The notes beneath the pieces were generated by a model. It made no database searches and was not told the origin of the DNA. It saw nothing but the letters and a program-made list of their open reading frames with translations. A stretch of 64,000 nt of DNA, taken from contig NZ_JAAALA010000019.1 in NCBI RefSeq assembly GCF_009905535.1, positions 24,095 through 88,094 on the forward strand, in the 5' to 3' direction. Below are positions 54,105 through 64,000 of this stretch, in pieces; position 1 is the first letter of the stretch, and each line of letters begins with the position of its first letter. This DNA is from Caulobacter sp. SLTY. Lineage in GTDB: Bacteria; Pseudomonadota; Alphaproteobacteria; Caulobacterales; Caulobacteraceae. Made by a program: the position numbers and the translations under genes.

Positions 54105-54959
54105 ATGACCGCGCCCGTCCCCCTGCCGACCGTGACCGCTCCGCCGCCCGTCGACGCGGCCCATCCCGAGCGCCAGTACCTCGGCCTGCTGGCCGACATC
54201 ATGACCAACGGCGTGCAGCGTGGCGACCGCACCGGCACCGGCACGCTTGGCGTCTTCGGCCGGCAGATCCGCTTCGACTTGGCCCAGGGCTTCCCCCTGC
54301 TGACCACCAAGAAGCTGCACCTGCGGTCGATCATCGTCGAATTGCTGTGGTTCCTGCGCGGCGAGACCAACATTCGCTACCTCAAGGACCACGGCGTCAG
54401 CATCTGGGACGAATGGGCCAACGCCGAGGGGGATCTGGGTCCAGTCTATGGCAAGCAGTGGCGGTCCTGGACCGCGCCGGACGGCCGGGTGATCGACCAG
54501 ATCGCCGCGGTGGTCGAGGCGATCCGCAGCAAGCCCAACAGCCGCCGCCACATCGTCAGCGCCTGGAACCCGGCCGATGTCGAGGACATGGCCCTGCCGC
54601 CCTGCCACTGCCTGTTCCAGTTCTTCGTGGCCGACGGCAAGCTGAGCTGCCAGCTCTACCAGCGCAGCGCCGACGTCTTTCTGGGCGTGCCGTTCAACAT
54701 CGCCAGCTACGCCCTGCTGACCATGATGGTCGCCAAGGTCACCGGCCTTGAGCCCGGCGAGTTCGTCCACACCTTCGGCGACGCCCACCTCTACCTGAAC
54801 CACCTGGACCAGGCGAAGGAACAGCTGCGGCGCGAGCCCCATCCCTTCCCCACCATGACCATCGCTGACAAGACCGACCTGTTCGGCTTCGAACTGGCCG
54901 ATTTCGTGGTCGAGGGCTACCAGGCCCACCCGTCGATCAAGGCGCCGATCGCGGTCTGA
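54105..54959 (+). CDS. thyA: Thymidylate synthase
   Basis: The enzyme makes dTMP from dUMP with methylene-tetrahydrofolate. The 284-residue protein has '[32 protein letters not shown]', the catalytic Cys in '[13 protein letters not shown]', '[20 protein letters not shown]' and 'GDAHLYLNH'. ATG 54105 is chosen; a longer frame has no conserved residues. folA follows 680 bases downstream with one exported protein gene in between, so the two belong to the thymidylate cycle. Confidence 0.98.
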   Translation: MTAPVPLPTVTAPPPVDAAHPERQYLGLLADIMTNGVQRGDRTGTGTLGVFGRQIRFDLAQGFPLLTTKKLHLRSIIVELLWFLRGETNIRYLKDHGVSIWDEWANAEGDLGPVYGKQWRSWTAPDGRVIDQIAAVVEAIRSKPNSRRHIVSAWNPADVEDMALPPCHCLFQFFVADGKLSCQLYQRSADVFLGVPFNIASYALLTMMVAKVTGLEPGEFVHTFGDAHLYLNHLDQAKEQLRREPHPFPTMTIADKTDLFGFELADFVVEGYQAHPSIKAPIAV

Positions 54960-55026
54960 TCGACCGGGTCCACCTCCCCCGCTTTTTGGGCATGCCGCCG
55001 GCCTGGGCCTCTCCTAGGCTCACGGC

Positions 55027-55521
55027 ATGACCAGATACTTCGCCGTCCTCGCAGCCGCCGTCCTTGTGGCGGCGCCCGCCTCCGCCCAATCCAGCTATGC
55101 CGTGACCAACATCATGGTCTCGACGGCTGACCTCTGCATCAAGGTGTTCAAGGGGCAGGCGACCTTCGGATCCGGCCTGGACGGCCTGGGCTATGACAGC
55201 ACCTCCAGCGGCGGGCGGGTGAAGCCAGTGGGCGGCGCGCTGGTCGCCGCCAGCATGGGTACGAGCAACCTCGGCGGACCCGTGCAGATGTGTGAAATCA
55301 CCGCCTCCCCCGGCTTCGCCGACAAGACGCAGCTGAAGGCCGCCCTCGCCTCCCGCGCCCAGGACTACAGCCTGCCGGTCCTGGCGGCCGGGCCGATCGC
55401 GGGCGGCGGCCAGATGGAGGGCTGGGCCAACAGCAAGGGCCAGGGCCTGATCGTTCTGGTGATCACCGATCGACCAAACAACGGCAAGCCCACCACCAGC
55501 GTCTCGGTGATCTGGCGGTAG
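55027..55521 (+). CDS. Exported protein of unknown function between thyA and folA
   Basis: The 164-residue protein has a signal peptide (MTRYFAVLAAAVLVAAPASA). The mature part has Cys in 'TADLCIKVFKGQAT' and 'VQMCEITASPG', a Gly-rich middle and a beta-rich C-terminus ('QGLIVLVITDRPNNGKPTTSVSVIWR'). I recognise no family. It lies in the gap of the thyA-folA pair but, being exported, is not likely to act in folate metabolism. Confidence 0.75.
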   Translation: MTRYFAVLAAAVLVAAPASAQSSYAVTNIMVSTADLCIKVFKGQATFGSGLDGLGYDSTSSGGRVKPVGGALVAASMGTSNLGGPVQMCEITASPGFADKTQLKAALASRAQDYSLPVLAAGPIAGGGQMEGWANSKGQGLIVLVITDRPNNGKPTTSVSVIWR

Positions 55522-55634
55522 CCGTCTCCATCGATCCCACATTCGGAACAAGGCGCCGGCGACGGGACCGCCAGACCTGACCTCCGTCAAGGCGCTCTGG
55601 CGCTTGCCTGCCGACGCGGAGTAGCTTCCGCCCC

Positions 55635-56147
55635 ATGACCATCCCCCTCGCCCTCGTCGTCGCCCGCGCCCGTAACGGAGTGATCGGCCGAGATGGCGTC
55701 CTGCCCTGGCGGCTGCGTTCGGACCTGGCCTGGTTCAAGTCCAACACCATGGGCAAGCCGATGATCATGGGCCGCAAGACCTGGGATAGTCTGCCGGTCA
55801 AACCCCTGCCCGGCCGGATGAACATCGTACTGACCCGCGACGGCAGCTTCGAGGCCCGAGGCGCCCTGGCCTTCGAGGACTTCTCCGAGGCCCTGCAGAC
55901 CGCCCGCGAACAGGCCGAGGAGGACGGCGCCGGAGAGGTCTGCGTCATCGGCGGCACGGCGCTGTTCGCCATGGCCTTGCCAAAGGCCCGCCGGCTCTAT
56001 CTGACCGAGGTCGAGACCGCCCCGGAGGGCGACGCCCACTTCCCGCCCTTCGACGAGGCCGCCTGGACCGAGGTCCACCGCGAGGCCCATCCGGCCGGCG
56101 AGAAGGACGACCACGCCTTCACCTTCCGCATCCTGGAGCGCCGATAG
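55635..56147 (+). CDS. folA: Dihydrofolate reductase
   Basis: The 170-residue enzyme reduces dihydrofolate to tetrahydrofolate. The features are 'LALVVARARNGVIGRDGVLPWRLRSDLAWFKSNTMGKPMIMGRKTWDSL' (with the catalytic Asp/Glu and Trp), 'PLPGRMNIVLTRD' and 'VCVIGGTALFAMALPKARRLYLTEVET'. The length is normal. It completes the thymidylate cycle started by ThyA, which oxidises the folate. Confidence 0.97.
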   Translation: MTIPLALVVARARNGVIGRDGVLPWRLRSDLAWFKSNTMGKPMIMGRKTWDSLPVKPLPGRMNIVLTRDGSFEARGALAFEDFSEALQTAREQAEEDGAGEVCVIGGTALFAMALPKARRLYLTEVETAPEGDAHFPPFDEAAWTEVHREAHPAGEKDDHAFTFRILERR

Positions 56148-56212
56148 CCGCTTGCGCTGACGCGGCGGCAGGCGGTTCTATCCCTCCCAACAAACATAAG
56201 GGAGACGCCGCC

Positions 56213-57124
56213 GTGGACATCCAACTGGTCGCCGAGGGACTGCTTTTCCCAGAAGGCCCCATCGCCATGAACGACGGCTCGGTGATCCTCACCGAGATCA
56301 AGGGCCAGCGTCTCACCCGCATCGCCCCCGACGGGACCAAGTCCGTGGTGGCCGAGACCGGCGGCGGCCCCAACGGCGCGGCCATCGGCCCGGACGGCAA
56401 GATCTACGTCACCAATAACGGCGGCAGCTTCGAGTGGCTGGACGCCGGCGGCCTGACCATCCCCGGCCCCACTCCGCCCAGCCACGTCGGCGGCTCGATC
56501 CAGCGGGTCGATATCGCCACCGGCAAGGTCGAGACCGTCTATGAGGCCTGCGACGGCAAGCGTCTGGTCGGCCCCAACGACCTGGTCTTCGACAAGCAGG
56601 GCGGCATGTGGTTCAGCGACCACGGCTGCTCCACCCCTGAAGGCAAGAAGTTCGGCGGCCTCTACTACGCCCTGCCGGACGGCTCCAAAATCGTCCGCCA
56701 CAAGGACCACATGGTCAGCCCCAACGGCGTCGGCCTCTCGCCGGATGAGAAGGTTGTCTACATGGCCGACACCATGCTCGGTCGCCTCTGGGCCTTCGAC
56801 GTCAAGGCGCCGGGCGAGCTGGCCGACCCGCCACCGTTCCAGCCGGGCCGGGTGGTCTGCAACCTGCCGGGCTACCAGCTGCTCGACAGCCTGGCGGTCG
56901 AGGCCGACGGCAAGGTCTGCGTGGCGACCATCATCAACGGCGGCATCACCGCCTTCGACCCGGACGGTACGACCGAGCACTACCCCTTCCCCGACCTGCT
57001 GGTGACCAACATCTGCTTCGGTGGCCCGGACATGCGCACCGCCTGGATCACCGCCTCGGGCACCGGCAAGCTCTACAAGGCGACCTGGCCGCGACCGGGC
57101 CTGAAGCTGAACTTCAACGCCTAG
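56213..57124 (+). CDS. SMP-30/gluconolactonase/LRE-like lactonase
   Basis: This 303-residue protein is a six-bladed beta-propeller. 'LLFPEGPIAMNDGSVILTEIKGQRLTRIAPDG', the metal ligand Glu at 'FPEGP', 'VGPNDLVFDKQGGMWFSDHG' (Asn/Asp ligands) and 'SPNGVGLSPDEKVVYMADTM' are characteristic. Such enzymes hydrolyse lactones such as gluconolactone with a divalent metal. The start is GTG 56213, 6 bases after GGGAGACG. It has no signal peptide. It is followed by the repeat element. Confidence 0.88.
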   Translation: MDIQLVAEGLLFPEGPIAMNDGSVILTEIKGQRLTRIAPDGTKSVVAETGGGPNGAAIGPDGKIYVTNNGGSFEWLDAGGLTIPGPTPPSHVGGSIQRVDIATGKVETVYEACDGKRLVGPNDLVFDKQGGMWFSDHGCSTPEGKKFGGLYYALPDGSKIVRHKDHMVSPNGVGLSPDEKVVYMADTMLGRLWAFDVKAPGELADPPPFQPGRVVCNLPGYQLLDSLAVEADGKVCVATIINGGITAFDPDGTTEHYPFPDLLVTNICFGGPDMRTAWITASGTGKLYKATWPRPGLKLNFNA

Positions 57125-57142
57125 CGCGGAACTCAGCTAACT

Positions 57143-57320
57143 TTCGCTCTCCCCCATGAAATGGGGGAGTGGATTTGGCGAGCGCTGCAAGCGAGCCAAA
57201 CCGAGGGGGTCCCCACCGCCGGTTCAGGAGGAAACTCCCCCACCGCCGGCGCTGCCCCGCCTCCTGGTCCGTCGCTCACGCTCCGAACCGTCCTCCGCCC
57301 CCTCTCGGGGGCGGAGAGCG
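57143..57320 (+). repeat. Intergenic repeat element, left inverted copy
   Basis: About 178 bases with a terminal hairpin at each end: CTCCCCCATGAAATGGGGGAG (57149-57169) and CTCCGCCCCCTCTCGGGGGCGGAG (about 57293-57316). It matches the reverse complement of 61281-61457 along nearly its whole length, with one divergent stretch of about 35 bases in the middle. It abuts the 3' end of the OYE gene. Confidence 0.85.
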
Positions 57321-57324
57321 AAGC

Positions 57325-58425
<1,101 letters not shown>

Positions 58426-58455
58426 GGCGGCTCTCCGGTGAAAAGGTGGGCAGAT

Positions 58456-58471
58456 TTAAACGATTGTTTGA
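58456..58471 (-). promoter_or_regulatory. Operator upstream of the OYE gene
   Basis: TTAAACGATTGTTTGA matches 14 of 16 positions of TCAAACGGTTGTTTGA at 61261-61276 upstream of the SDR gene. Both are imperfect palindromes, T(C/T)AAAC-N4-GTTTGA. This points to one regulator for both genes. Confidence 0.7.
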
Positions 58472-58540
58472 CCCAAGTCGCCAGCCAGAAAATCTATGCG
58501 GCCGGCCGGCGCGTACAGCCAGGGTGCGGCCTTGACCGCG

Positions 58541-60412
58541 ATGGAATCCGCGCCGATGCAGGCCGATGTGACTGGCGCTCCGACCCTTCTCGAAGCCTTG
58601 CGCGGCCAGCTGGCCGGCGGCCGCCCCGCCGACGCGGTGCTGGACGGCTGGGCGACACTCGAGGCCACAGCCGCCCGCGACCCCACCGCCCTGGCCGAGG
58701 TACTGGCGGAGGCCGCCATGCTGGACGCCTCCGCCGGCCTCGCCGCCGTGGCGCCGGAGGGTTCGGTCGGCGCCGCCGTCATCTCGCCCTCCGGCCTGCT
58801 GGCCCAGGCCGATCCGCAGTTCCTGCGCTGGTTCGGCAACCCGCTGGACTCGCCCGCCTTCCGCCGCCTGATCCGCCTGGCCCAGAAGCAGGGCCAGGTG
58901 TCCGGCCTGATCGAGACGGCCGACGGCGGGGTGATCGCCGCCTGCGCGGCCACGGAGACCCACGCCCTGCGCTGGCCCCTGTCCGAGGCCAGCCGGGGCC
59001 AGCTCAAACTGCCCGGCCGGCGGGTGGCCCTGCTCGGCTTTGCGCCCTCGCGGGTTAGCGACCTAGCCGTGCGCGCCGCCCAGGCCTTCGGCTTCACTCC
59101 GCTGGAGGCCCGGCTGGCCGAGGCGCTGCTGGACGCTTCCAACCTGAACGAGGCCTCCGAACGCATCGGTGTCGGCCGTGAGACGGCGCGCGAGGCCTTG
59201 AAGAAGGCGATGCGCAAGGCCGGCGCGAAACGCAGCCCTGACCTGGTCCGTCGGATGATGGATCTGATGAGCGGCATGGCCGCCCCGGCCGGGGACGTGG
59301 AGGCCGTGCTCCGCGCCATCTTCGGCGCCACCCCGGCCGAGGCCAAGGCCGCCGCCCGCTTCGCCGAGGGCCTGACCGCCAAGGAGGTGGCCGCGGCCCT
59401 GAACGTCAAGGAGGCGACCGTCCGCGGCCAGCTGAAGGCGGTGTTCGCCAAGACCGGGGTCAACAAGGCCAAGGACCTGGTCCGCCTAACCGTCGAGGCC
59501 GGGGCCCTGACCGCCCTGACCCAGGCGTCGGAGACCGTGGTCGAGCCCGTCGATCCCGAGGGCCGGGTGCGGCTGATCACCGCCGAGGCGGGTCGCCGCG
59601 TGGCCTTCACCGACTACGGACCCAAGGGCGGGCGTCCGGTCACCGTCTTCCACGGCTATTCCACCGGCCGCATCCTGCCGCTGGAGTTCGTGGCCCGGCT
59701 GCACCGGGCCGGCTATCGGCCCATCGCGGTCCAACGGCCGGGGTTCGGCCTGACCGACACCGCTGCCGCGCCGGAGCTACAGCTGGCCACCGCCGCCTCG
59801 GACCTCGCCGCCGTCCTTACAGCCCTCAAGCTGCGCAAGACCGACGTGATGATCCGCGATGGCAGCACCGCCGCCGGCCTGGCCTTCGCCGCCCTGCATG
59901 GCGACCTCGTGGGTCACGGCATGCTGGTCAATCCCCGCCCACCCGCCAGCGTCGAACGAACCCACACCTCCCTGATCGGCTCGGTCTCGCGAACCATGCT
60001 CAAGCATCCGGAGCTGATCGCGACCTTCGGCGAGATGCTGCGTCGCCAGACCCGCAGCGACCTGCTGGCCCGCTCCATCCGCCGCTCGCTCGAGTCCGCC
60101 CCGGCCGACCGCGCCGCCATCGAGGATCCGGCGGTGATGGCCCGTATCCTGCGCGACGCCCAGGGCATGTCGGCCCGCACCAGCGTCGGCTGGGCCGCGG
60201 AGATGGCCGTCTACGCTCATGGCTGGACCTTGCCGCCGGCTATCGGCGGAGAGCGGTGGACGCTGCTGCTCTGCGATGGCCTCGGCTGGCCCCTGGACGA
60301 ACAGCTGTGGCGCAGCGCCCTGCCGGGCACCCACGTCCACCGGCTGACGGACGCGGGCTTCCTGGTCTACCTGACCCACCCCGAGGTGGTGGTGGGGCTG
60401 CTGGAGGGGTAG
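58541..60412 (+). CDS. Regulator with a PAS-like N-terminus, two LuxR-type HTHs and a degenerate alpha/beta-hydrolase domain
   Basis: The product is about 623 residues from ATG 58541; ATG 58496 would add 15 residues. Positions here count from 58496. Residues about 90-180 look PAS-like ('GAAVISPSGLLAQADPQFLRWF'). Residues about 198-252 and 277-332 are two LuxR-type HTHs, with 'FTPLEARLAEALLDASNLNEASERIGVGRETAREALKKAMRKAG' and 'GATPAEAKAAARFAEGLTAKEVAAALNVKEATVRGQLKAVFAKTG'. From 355 on is an alpha/beta-hydrolase with the oxyanion loop 'VFHGYS', 'RPGFGLT' and a nucleophile elbow DGSTA in place of GxSxG. The catalytic His before 'FLVYLTHPEVV' is absent. It is therefore probably a sensor rather than an enzyme. 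Confidence 0.85.
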   Translation: MESAPMQADVTGAPTLLEALRGQLAGGRPADAVLDGWATLEATAARDPTALAEVLAEAAMLDASAGLAAVAPEGSVGAAVISPSGLLAQADPQFLRWFGNPLDSPAFRRLIRLAQKQGQVSGLIETADGGVIAACAATETHALRWPLSEASRGQLKLPGRRVALLGFAPSRVSDLAVRAAQAFGFTPLEARLAEALLDASNLNEASERIGVGRETAREALKKAMRKAGAKRSPDLVRRMMDLMSGMAAPAGDVEAVLRAIFGATPAEAKAAARFAEGLTAKEVAAALNVKEATVRGQLKAVFAKTGVNKAKDLVRLTVEAGALTALTQASETVVEPVDPEGRVRLITAEAGRRVAFTDYGPKGGRPVTVFHGYSTGRILPLEFVARLHRAGYRPIAVQRPGFGLTDTAAAPELQLATAASDLAAVLTALKLRKTDVMIRDGSTAAGLAFAALHGDLVGHGMLVNPRPPASVERTHTSLIGSVSRTMLKHPELIATFGEMLRRQTRSDLLARSIRRSLESAPADRAAIEDPAVMARILRDAQGMSARTSVGWAAEMAVYAHGWTLPPAIGGERWTLLLCDGLGWPLDEQLWRSALPGTHVHRLTDAGFLVYLTHPEVVVGLLEG

Positions 60413-60419
60413 CGGGGCC

Positions 60420-61211
60420 CTAGCTCAGCGAGCCCGGCCGCGCCACGGGGTGGCTGCTCGACAGCCCGCCATCGACCACCATCGCCTGGCCGTTGACGTA
60501 GGACGCGTCGTCCGACGCCAGGAACAGTGCCATCTGGGCGATTTCCACCGGCTGCCCGGCCCGGCGCAGCGGGTTCAGCTGACCAATCTTGCCTTCGCTG
60601 CCCTTGGCGCGGGCGCCGTCGAAGATCGGCTTGGTCATCCCCGTCTCGATCAGGCCCGGACAGATGGCGTTGACCCGGATGCCGGTGCCGCCCAGCTGCT
60701 GGGCCGTGGTCTGAACCATCGAGATCACTCCGGCCTTGGAGGCGCTGTAGGGCGTGCCGCCCGCCCCCGACCGCAACGCCGCGACCGACGCGGTGCAGAT
60801 GATGGACCCCTTGCCCTTGGGCGCCATCACCCGGCTGGCATGCTTGATCATCATGGCCGGTCCAACGACGTTGATCCGCAGCAGATCCATGAAGCTGGCC
60901 TCGGTCAACTCCGGCAGGGTGATCCACCCGCCGGAGACGCCGGCGTTGGCGAAGGCGATGTCCAGCCCGCCATAGGTCTCCACCGCCTTGTCGACGAGAG
61001 CGCTGACCTCCGCCTCGGACCCCGCGTCGCCGGTCACCGCGATGGCCTTGCCGCCGGCCGCGACGATCTCGGCGACCGTCTCGTTGACCGCCTCGGCGCG
61101 GTCAAACGCGACCACACTGGCGCCCTCGGCGGCGAACAGCTTGGCGCTGGCCCGCCCGATCCCGCTCGCAGCCCCGGTAACGATGGCGACCTTGCCCGAC
61201 AGACGACCCAT
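60420..61211 (-). CDS. Short-chain dehydrogenase/reductase
   Basis: The 263-residue classical SDR has '[33 protein letters not shown]' (TGxxxGIG), the NxxG strand '[12 protein letters not shown]', Ser in '[12 protein letters not shown]', '[12 protein letters not shown]' (YxxxK) and the C-terminal '[24 protein letters not shown]'. The Asp at the end of strand 2 ('AFDRAE') suggests NAD preference. The substrate is unknown. A palindrome twin of the OYE operator is 50 bases upstream of its start. It ends 8 bases after the LuxR-hydrolase gene, convergent with it. Confidence 0.9.
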   Translation of the reverse strand: MGRLSGKVAIVTGAASGIGRASAKLFAAEGASVVAFDRAEAVNETVAEIVAAGGKAIAVTGDAGSEAEVSALVDKAVETYGGLDIAFANAGVSGGWITLPELTEASFMDLLRINVVGPAMMIKHASRVMAPKGKGSIICTASVAALRSGAGGTPYSASKAGVISMVQTTAQQLGGTGIRVNAICPGLIETGMTKPIFDGARAKGSEGKIGQLNPLRRAGQPVEIAQMALFLASDDASYVNGQAMVVDGGLSSSHPVARPGSLS

Positions 61212-61260
61212 GACGCTCTCCCTTTGTTTGGGGTGACCTTAGGGAGGGTCGCCCCAGATT

Positions 61261-61276
61261 TCAAACGGTTGTTTGA
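61261..61276 (-). promoter_or_regulatory. Operator upstream of the SDR gene
   Basis: TCAAACGGTTGTTTGA is an inverted repeat TCAAAC-N4-GTTTGA. It lies immediately next to the right repeat element and is near-identical to the operator before the OYE gene. Confidence 0.7.
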
Positions 61277-61280
61277 GTCT

Positions 61281-61457
61281 CGCTCTCCGCCCCCGAGAGG
61301 GGGCGGAGGACGGTTCGGAGCGTGAGCGACGGACCAGGAGGCGGGGCAGCGCCGGCGATCGGGGGTTAGCCCTTCACCGCTGGTGGGAACCCCCTCGGTT
61401 TGGCTCGCATGCAGCGCTCGCCAAATCCACTCCCCCATTTCATGGGGGAGAGCGAAC
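61281..61457 (-). repeat. Intergenic repeat element, right inverted copy
   Basis: It carries the same terminal hairpins as the copy at 57143-57320 (CTCCGCCCCC...GGGGGCGGAG and CTCCCCCATTTCATGGGGGAG) but in opposite orientation. The two copies enclose 4 kb with the OYE, the LuxR-hydrolase and the SDR genes. It ends about 10 bases before the stop of hutU. Confidence 0.85.
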
Positions 61458-61465
61458 GCCTGCCC

Positions 61466-63127
61466 CTACCCCAACGACGGCAGGTCCAGCCCCTTCTCCC
61501 GCGCCCAGTCGATCGCCTCGTCGTACCCCGCATCGGCGTGCCGCATCACCCCCGTCGCCGGGTCGTTCCACAGCACCCGGGCGATCCGCCGCGCCGCGTC
61601 CTCCGTGCCGTCACACACGATTACCATCCCGCTATGCTGCGAGAACCCCATCCCCACCCCGCCGCCATGATGCAGCGACACCCAGGTCGCCCCGCTGGCG
61701 GTGTTCAACAGCGCATTCAGCAGCGGCCAGTCCGACACCGCGTCCGACCCGTCCTTCATGCTCTCGGTCTCGCGGTTCGGGCTGGCCACCGACCCGCTGT
61801 CCAGGTGATCGCGCCCGATCACCACCGGCCCGATCTCGCCCCGCGCCACCATCTCGTTGAACGCCAGGCCCAGCTTGTCGCGATCCCCCAGTCCCACCCA
61901 GCAGATCCGCGCCGGCAGCCCCTGGAACTGGATCTTCTCCCCGGCCATGTCGAGCCAGCGGTGCAGGTGCTTGTTGTCCGGCAGCAGCTCTTTCACCTTC
62001 GCATCCGTCCGCCGGATATCCTCCGGATCGCCGCTCAGCGCCGCCCAGCGGAACGGCCCCACGCCCCGGCAGAACAGCGGCCGGATATAGGCCGGCACGA
62101 ACCCCGGAAAGGCGAAGGCGTCGGCCACCCCCTCTTCCTTGGCCACCTGGCGGATGTTGTTGCCGTAGTCGACGGTTGGCACCCCGGCCTTGTGGAACTC
62201 CAGCATCGCCTCGACATGCCGCGCCATCGAACGCCGCGCCGCCTGCTCCACCGCCTTGGGGTCGCGCTCGCGGCGCTCGTCCCATTCCATTACCGTCCAC
62301 CCGGCCGGCAGATACCCATTGACCGGGTCATGAGCGCTGGTCTGGTCGGTCACCAGATCCGGCCGTACGCCGCGCCGCACCATCTCCGGCAGCATCTCGG
62401 CGGCGTTGCCCACCACCCCGACGCTGACCGCCTTCTTCTCGGCGCAGGCCCGCTCGATGATGGTCAGCGCCTCATCGAGGTTGGCCGCCTTGACGTCCAG
62501 GTAGCCAGTCTTCAGCCGCATCTCGATCCGGCTCTCGCGGCATTCGATGGCCAGGCAGCTCGCCCCCGCCATCACAGCCGCCAGCGGCTGGGCCCCGCCC
62601 ATGCCGCCCAGTCCCGCGGTCAGGATCCACCGGCCCGACAGGTCGCCGCCGTAGTGCTGGCGCCCCGCCTCCACGAAGGTCTCATAGGTGCCCTGAACGA
62701 TGCCCTGGCTGCCGATGTAGATCCAGGAGCCGGCCGTCATCTGGCCGTACATCATCAGCCCCTTGCGATCGAGCTCGTGGAAATGGTCCCAGTGGGCCCA
62801 GTGGGGAACGAGGTTGGAGTTGGCCAGCAGCACGCGCGGCGCGTCCGCATGGGTGCGAAACACCCCCACGGGCTTGCCCGACTGCACCAGCAGGGTCTCG
62901 TCGGCCTCCAGCCGCTTAAGGGTCGCCACGATTCGGTCGAAGCTCTCCCAGTCCCGCGCCGCCCGGCCGATGCCGCCATAGACCACCAGCTCCTCCGGCC
63001 GCTCGGCCACCTCCGGATCGAGGTTGTTCATCAGCATCCGCATCGGCGCCTCGGTCAGCCAGGACTTGGCCGACAGCTCAAGGCCGCGCGGGCTGCGGAT
63101 CAGGCGGGTGTTGTCGAGGCGGGTCAT
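61466..63127 (-). CDS. hutU: Urocanate hydratase
   Basis: The NAD-dependent enzyme converts urocanate to imidazolonepropionate in histidine degradation. The 553-residue protein has '[66 protein letters not shown]', '[22 protein letters not shown]' and the C-terminal '[29 protein letters not shown]' with the YGNNIRQVA motif. All family signatures are intact. It is the second gene of a hut operon; its start overlaps the stop of hutG by 4 bases. Confidence 0.98.
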   Translation of the reverse strand: MTRLDNTRLIRSPRGLELSAKSWLTEAPMRMLMNNLDPEVAERPEELVVYGGIGRAARDWESFDRIVATLKRLEADETLLVQSGKPVGVFRTHADAPRVLLANSNLVPHWAHWDHFHELDRKGLMMYGQMTAGSWIYIGSQGIVQGTYETFVEAGRQHYGGDLSGRWILTAGLGGMGGAQPLAAVMAGASCLAIECRESRIEMRLKTGYLDVKAANLDEALTIIERACAEKKAVSVGVVGNAAEMLPEMVRRGVRPDLVTDQTSAHDPVNGYLPAGWTVMEWDERRERDPKAVEQAARRSMARHVEAMLEFHKAGVPTVDYGNNIRQVAKEEGVADAFAFPGFVPAYIRPLFCRGVGPFRWAALSGDPEDIRRTDAKVKELLPDNKHLHRWLDMAGEKIQFQGLPARICWVGLGDRDKLGLAFNEMVARGEIGPVVIGRDHLDSGSVASPNRETESMKDGSDAVSDWPLLNALLNTASGATWVSLHHGGGVGMGFSQHSGMVIVCDGTEDAARRIARVLWNDPATGVMRHADAGYDEAIDWAREKGLDLPSLG

Positions 63128-63927
63128 TGGGCTTTCGTCCAGTCGATCAGGTCAGTCAGCAGCCCCTTGAGCACCGCCTGCAGGGCGGCGGCGCGGTCGG
63201 GCTTCCAGGTCGGGATGTCGAGGCCGGCGGGCTCGTCCATATAGGCCCGCTGGGCGATCTCCAGCTGCAAGGCATGCACCCCGCCCTCCGGGTTGCCGTA
63301 GTGGCGGGTGATCCAGCCGCCCTTGAAACGGCCGTTGGTGACATGGCTGAAGCCGGACGCCGCCATATGCCGCTCGGCGATGCTGGTCGGTTCGACGCCG
63401 GCGCTGGCCCCGCTGTTGGTCCCCAGGTTCAACGCCGGAAGCTCGCCCTCGAACAGGCGCGCCACGTTGCTGCGGATCGAATGGGCGTCGAACAGCACCA
63501 CCTTGGGATGGATCAGCCGCAGCCGGTCGATCTCCCCCTCCAGGGCGTCGTGATAGGGCGCGAAATAGCTGACCCGCCGCCGGAAGATCTCCGCCTGCCG
63601 CGGGGCGTGGCCCTCCAGATAGAGCGGCACATCGTCGAACGTCTCGGTCGGGCAGAGGCCCGTGGTCGCCTGGCCCGGATAAAGGCTCTGACCCGACGGA
63701 TCGCGGTTCACATCGATGGCCGTCCGCGAGATGTCGGTCCGCACGACACTAGCCCCAATCTCGGCGGCGAACCCGAAAAGCTGCGGGATGAACCAGTCGG
63801 CGTCATGGGTGGCCAGGTCATGCGAGACGAGGTGCTCGGCGATCTCAGGGGGGATGGTGGTTCCGGCGTGCGGGATGGACACGATCAGGGGGGCGGAGCC
63901 CTGGTGGATGTGGAGCCAGGAAGTCAT
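63124..63927 (-). CDS. hutG: N-formylglutamate deformylase
   Basis: The 267-residue protein carries out the last step of the formylglutamate branch of histidine degradation, releasing glutamate and formate. It has the N-formylglutamate amidohydrolase features '[16 protein letters not shown]', '[37 protein letters not shown]', '[22 protein letters not shown]', '[11 protein letters not shown]' and '[33 protein letters not shown]'. ATG 63927 is taken. The promoter region and the rest of the hut genes lie beyond the right edge of the window (63928-64000 holds no gene). Confidence 0.94.
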   Translation of the reverse strand: MTSWLHIHQGSAPLIVSIPHAGTTIPPEIAEHLVSHDLATHDADWFIPQLFGFAAEIGASVVRTDISRTAIDVNRDPSGQSLYPGQATTGLCPTETFDDVPLYLEGHAPRQAEIFRRRVSYFAPYHDALEGEIDRLRLIHPKVVLFDAHSIRSNVARLFEGELPALNLGTNSGASAGVEPTSIAERHMAASGFSHVTNGRFKGGWITRHYGNPEGGVHALQLEIAQRAYMDEPAGLDIPTWKPDRAAALQAVLKGLLTDLIDWTKAQ

Positions 63928-64000
63928 TGAGGTTGCGGTCCCCGCGCTACGCCAACCCGAGCCCGAGCCCCAACCCCCATCCCCGCCATCCACCCCATAT

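Overview
The window is chromosomal DNA from an alphaproteobacterium of the Caulobacteraceae (Caulobacter/Phenylobacterium-like). The base for this is a very high G+C content; a gcrA gene whose promoter carries two GANTC (CcrM) sites, a CtrA-like box and a weak DnaA-like box; a circularly permuted two-piece tmRNA with the tag AANDNFAEEFAVAA; the alpha-type SspB adaptor; and permuted or overlapping operons typical of the group. I see no prophage, CRISPR array, rRNA or tRNA gene, or insertion sequence. Most of the window is core metabolism and housekeeping in short, tightly packed operons, many with 1- or 4-base start/stop overlaps.

Layout. 0-5 kb: end of an amidohydrolase, bioB, a large exported M16 peptidase, then a membrane protein/winged-helix regulator pair behind a palindromic operator. 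5-14 kb: DUF1905, an inverted-repeat element, a GST, a FATP-like acyl-CoA synthetase, a membrane-anchored Pro/Ala protein, argD-argF, an M28 peptidase and an orphan ABC-2 permease. 14-20 kb: gcrA, xseA, DUF2093, a LytM-like protein, a response regulator, an LpxL-type acyltransferase and an XRE regulator. 20-27 kb: an SDR, a TetR regulator with a fatty-acid desaturase, apbC/hflK/hflC, serB and miaA. 27.8-34 kb: the ilvBN operon with a leader-peptide attenuator, ssrA, pyk with a structured leader, sspB and a thioesterase. 34-50 kb: a C13 peptidase, a serine beta-lactamase-like membrane protein, a RusA-like nuclease, fumC, YccF, PhyH/GNAT, a GT9 glycosyltransferase, an HWE kinase, a polyprenyl synthase, a TrmN6-like methyltransferase, ilvC and an RcnB-like repeat protein. 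50-57 kb: a 919-residue FG-GAP/RTX protein, thyA and folA, and an SMP-30 lactonase. 57-61.5 kb: an OYE reductase, a PAS-like/tandem-LuxR/alpha-beta-hydrolase regulator and an SDR, enclosed by inverted ~180-base repeats. 61.5-64 kb: hutU and hutG.

How the genes work together. ilvBN and the distant ilvC supply branched-chain amino acids, and the leader peptide of ilvB would sense charged Val/Leu tRNA. ssrA makes the degradation tag that SspB, encoded 2 kb away, hands to ClpXP. thyA and folA are paired for thymidylate synthesis. The TetR/desaturase pair looks like a self-regulated membrane-fluidity module.

The two places most worth a second look are these. First, the apbC-hflK intergenic region: the conserved HflK N-terminus (MPWNDNANPGPWG) lies on the strand opposite the HflK body, and an ApbC-like N-terminus lies on the strand opposite apbC. 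Together these are the signature of a small inversion (or an assembly error) between 8-base inverted repeats. Second, the 57.3-61.4 kb cassette: an unusual regulator carries an apparently catalytically dead alpha/beta-hydrolase domain, and its two oxidoreductase neighbours share a near-identical palindromic operator.
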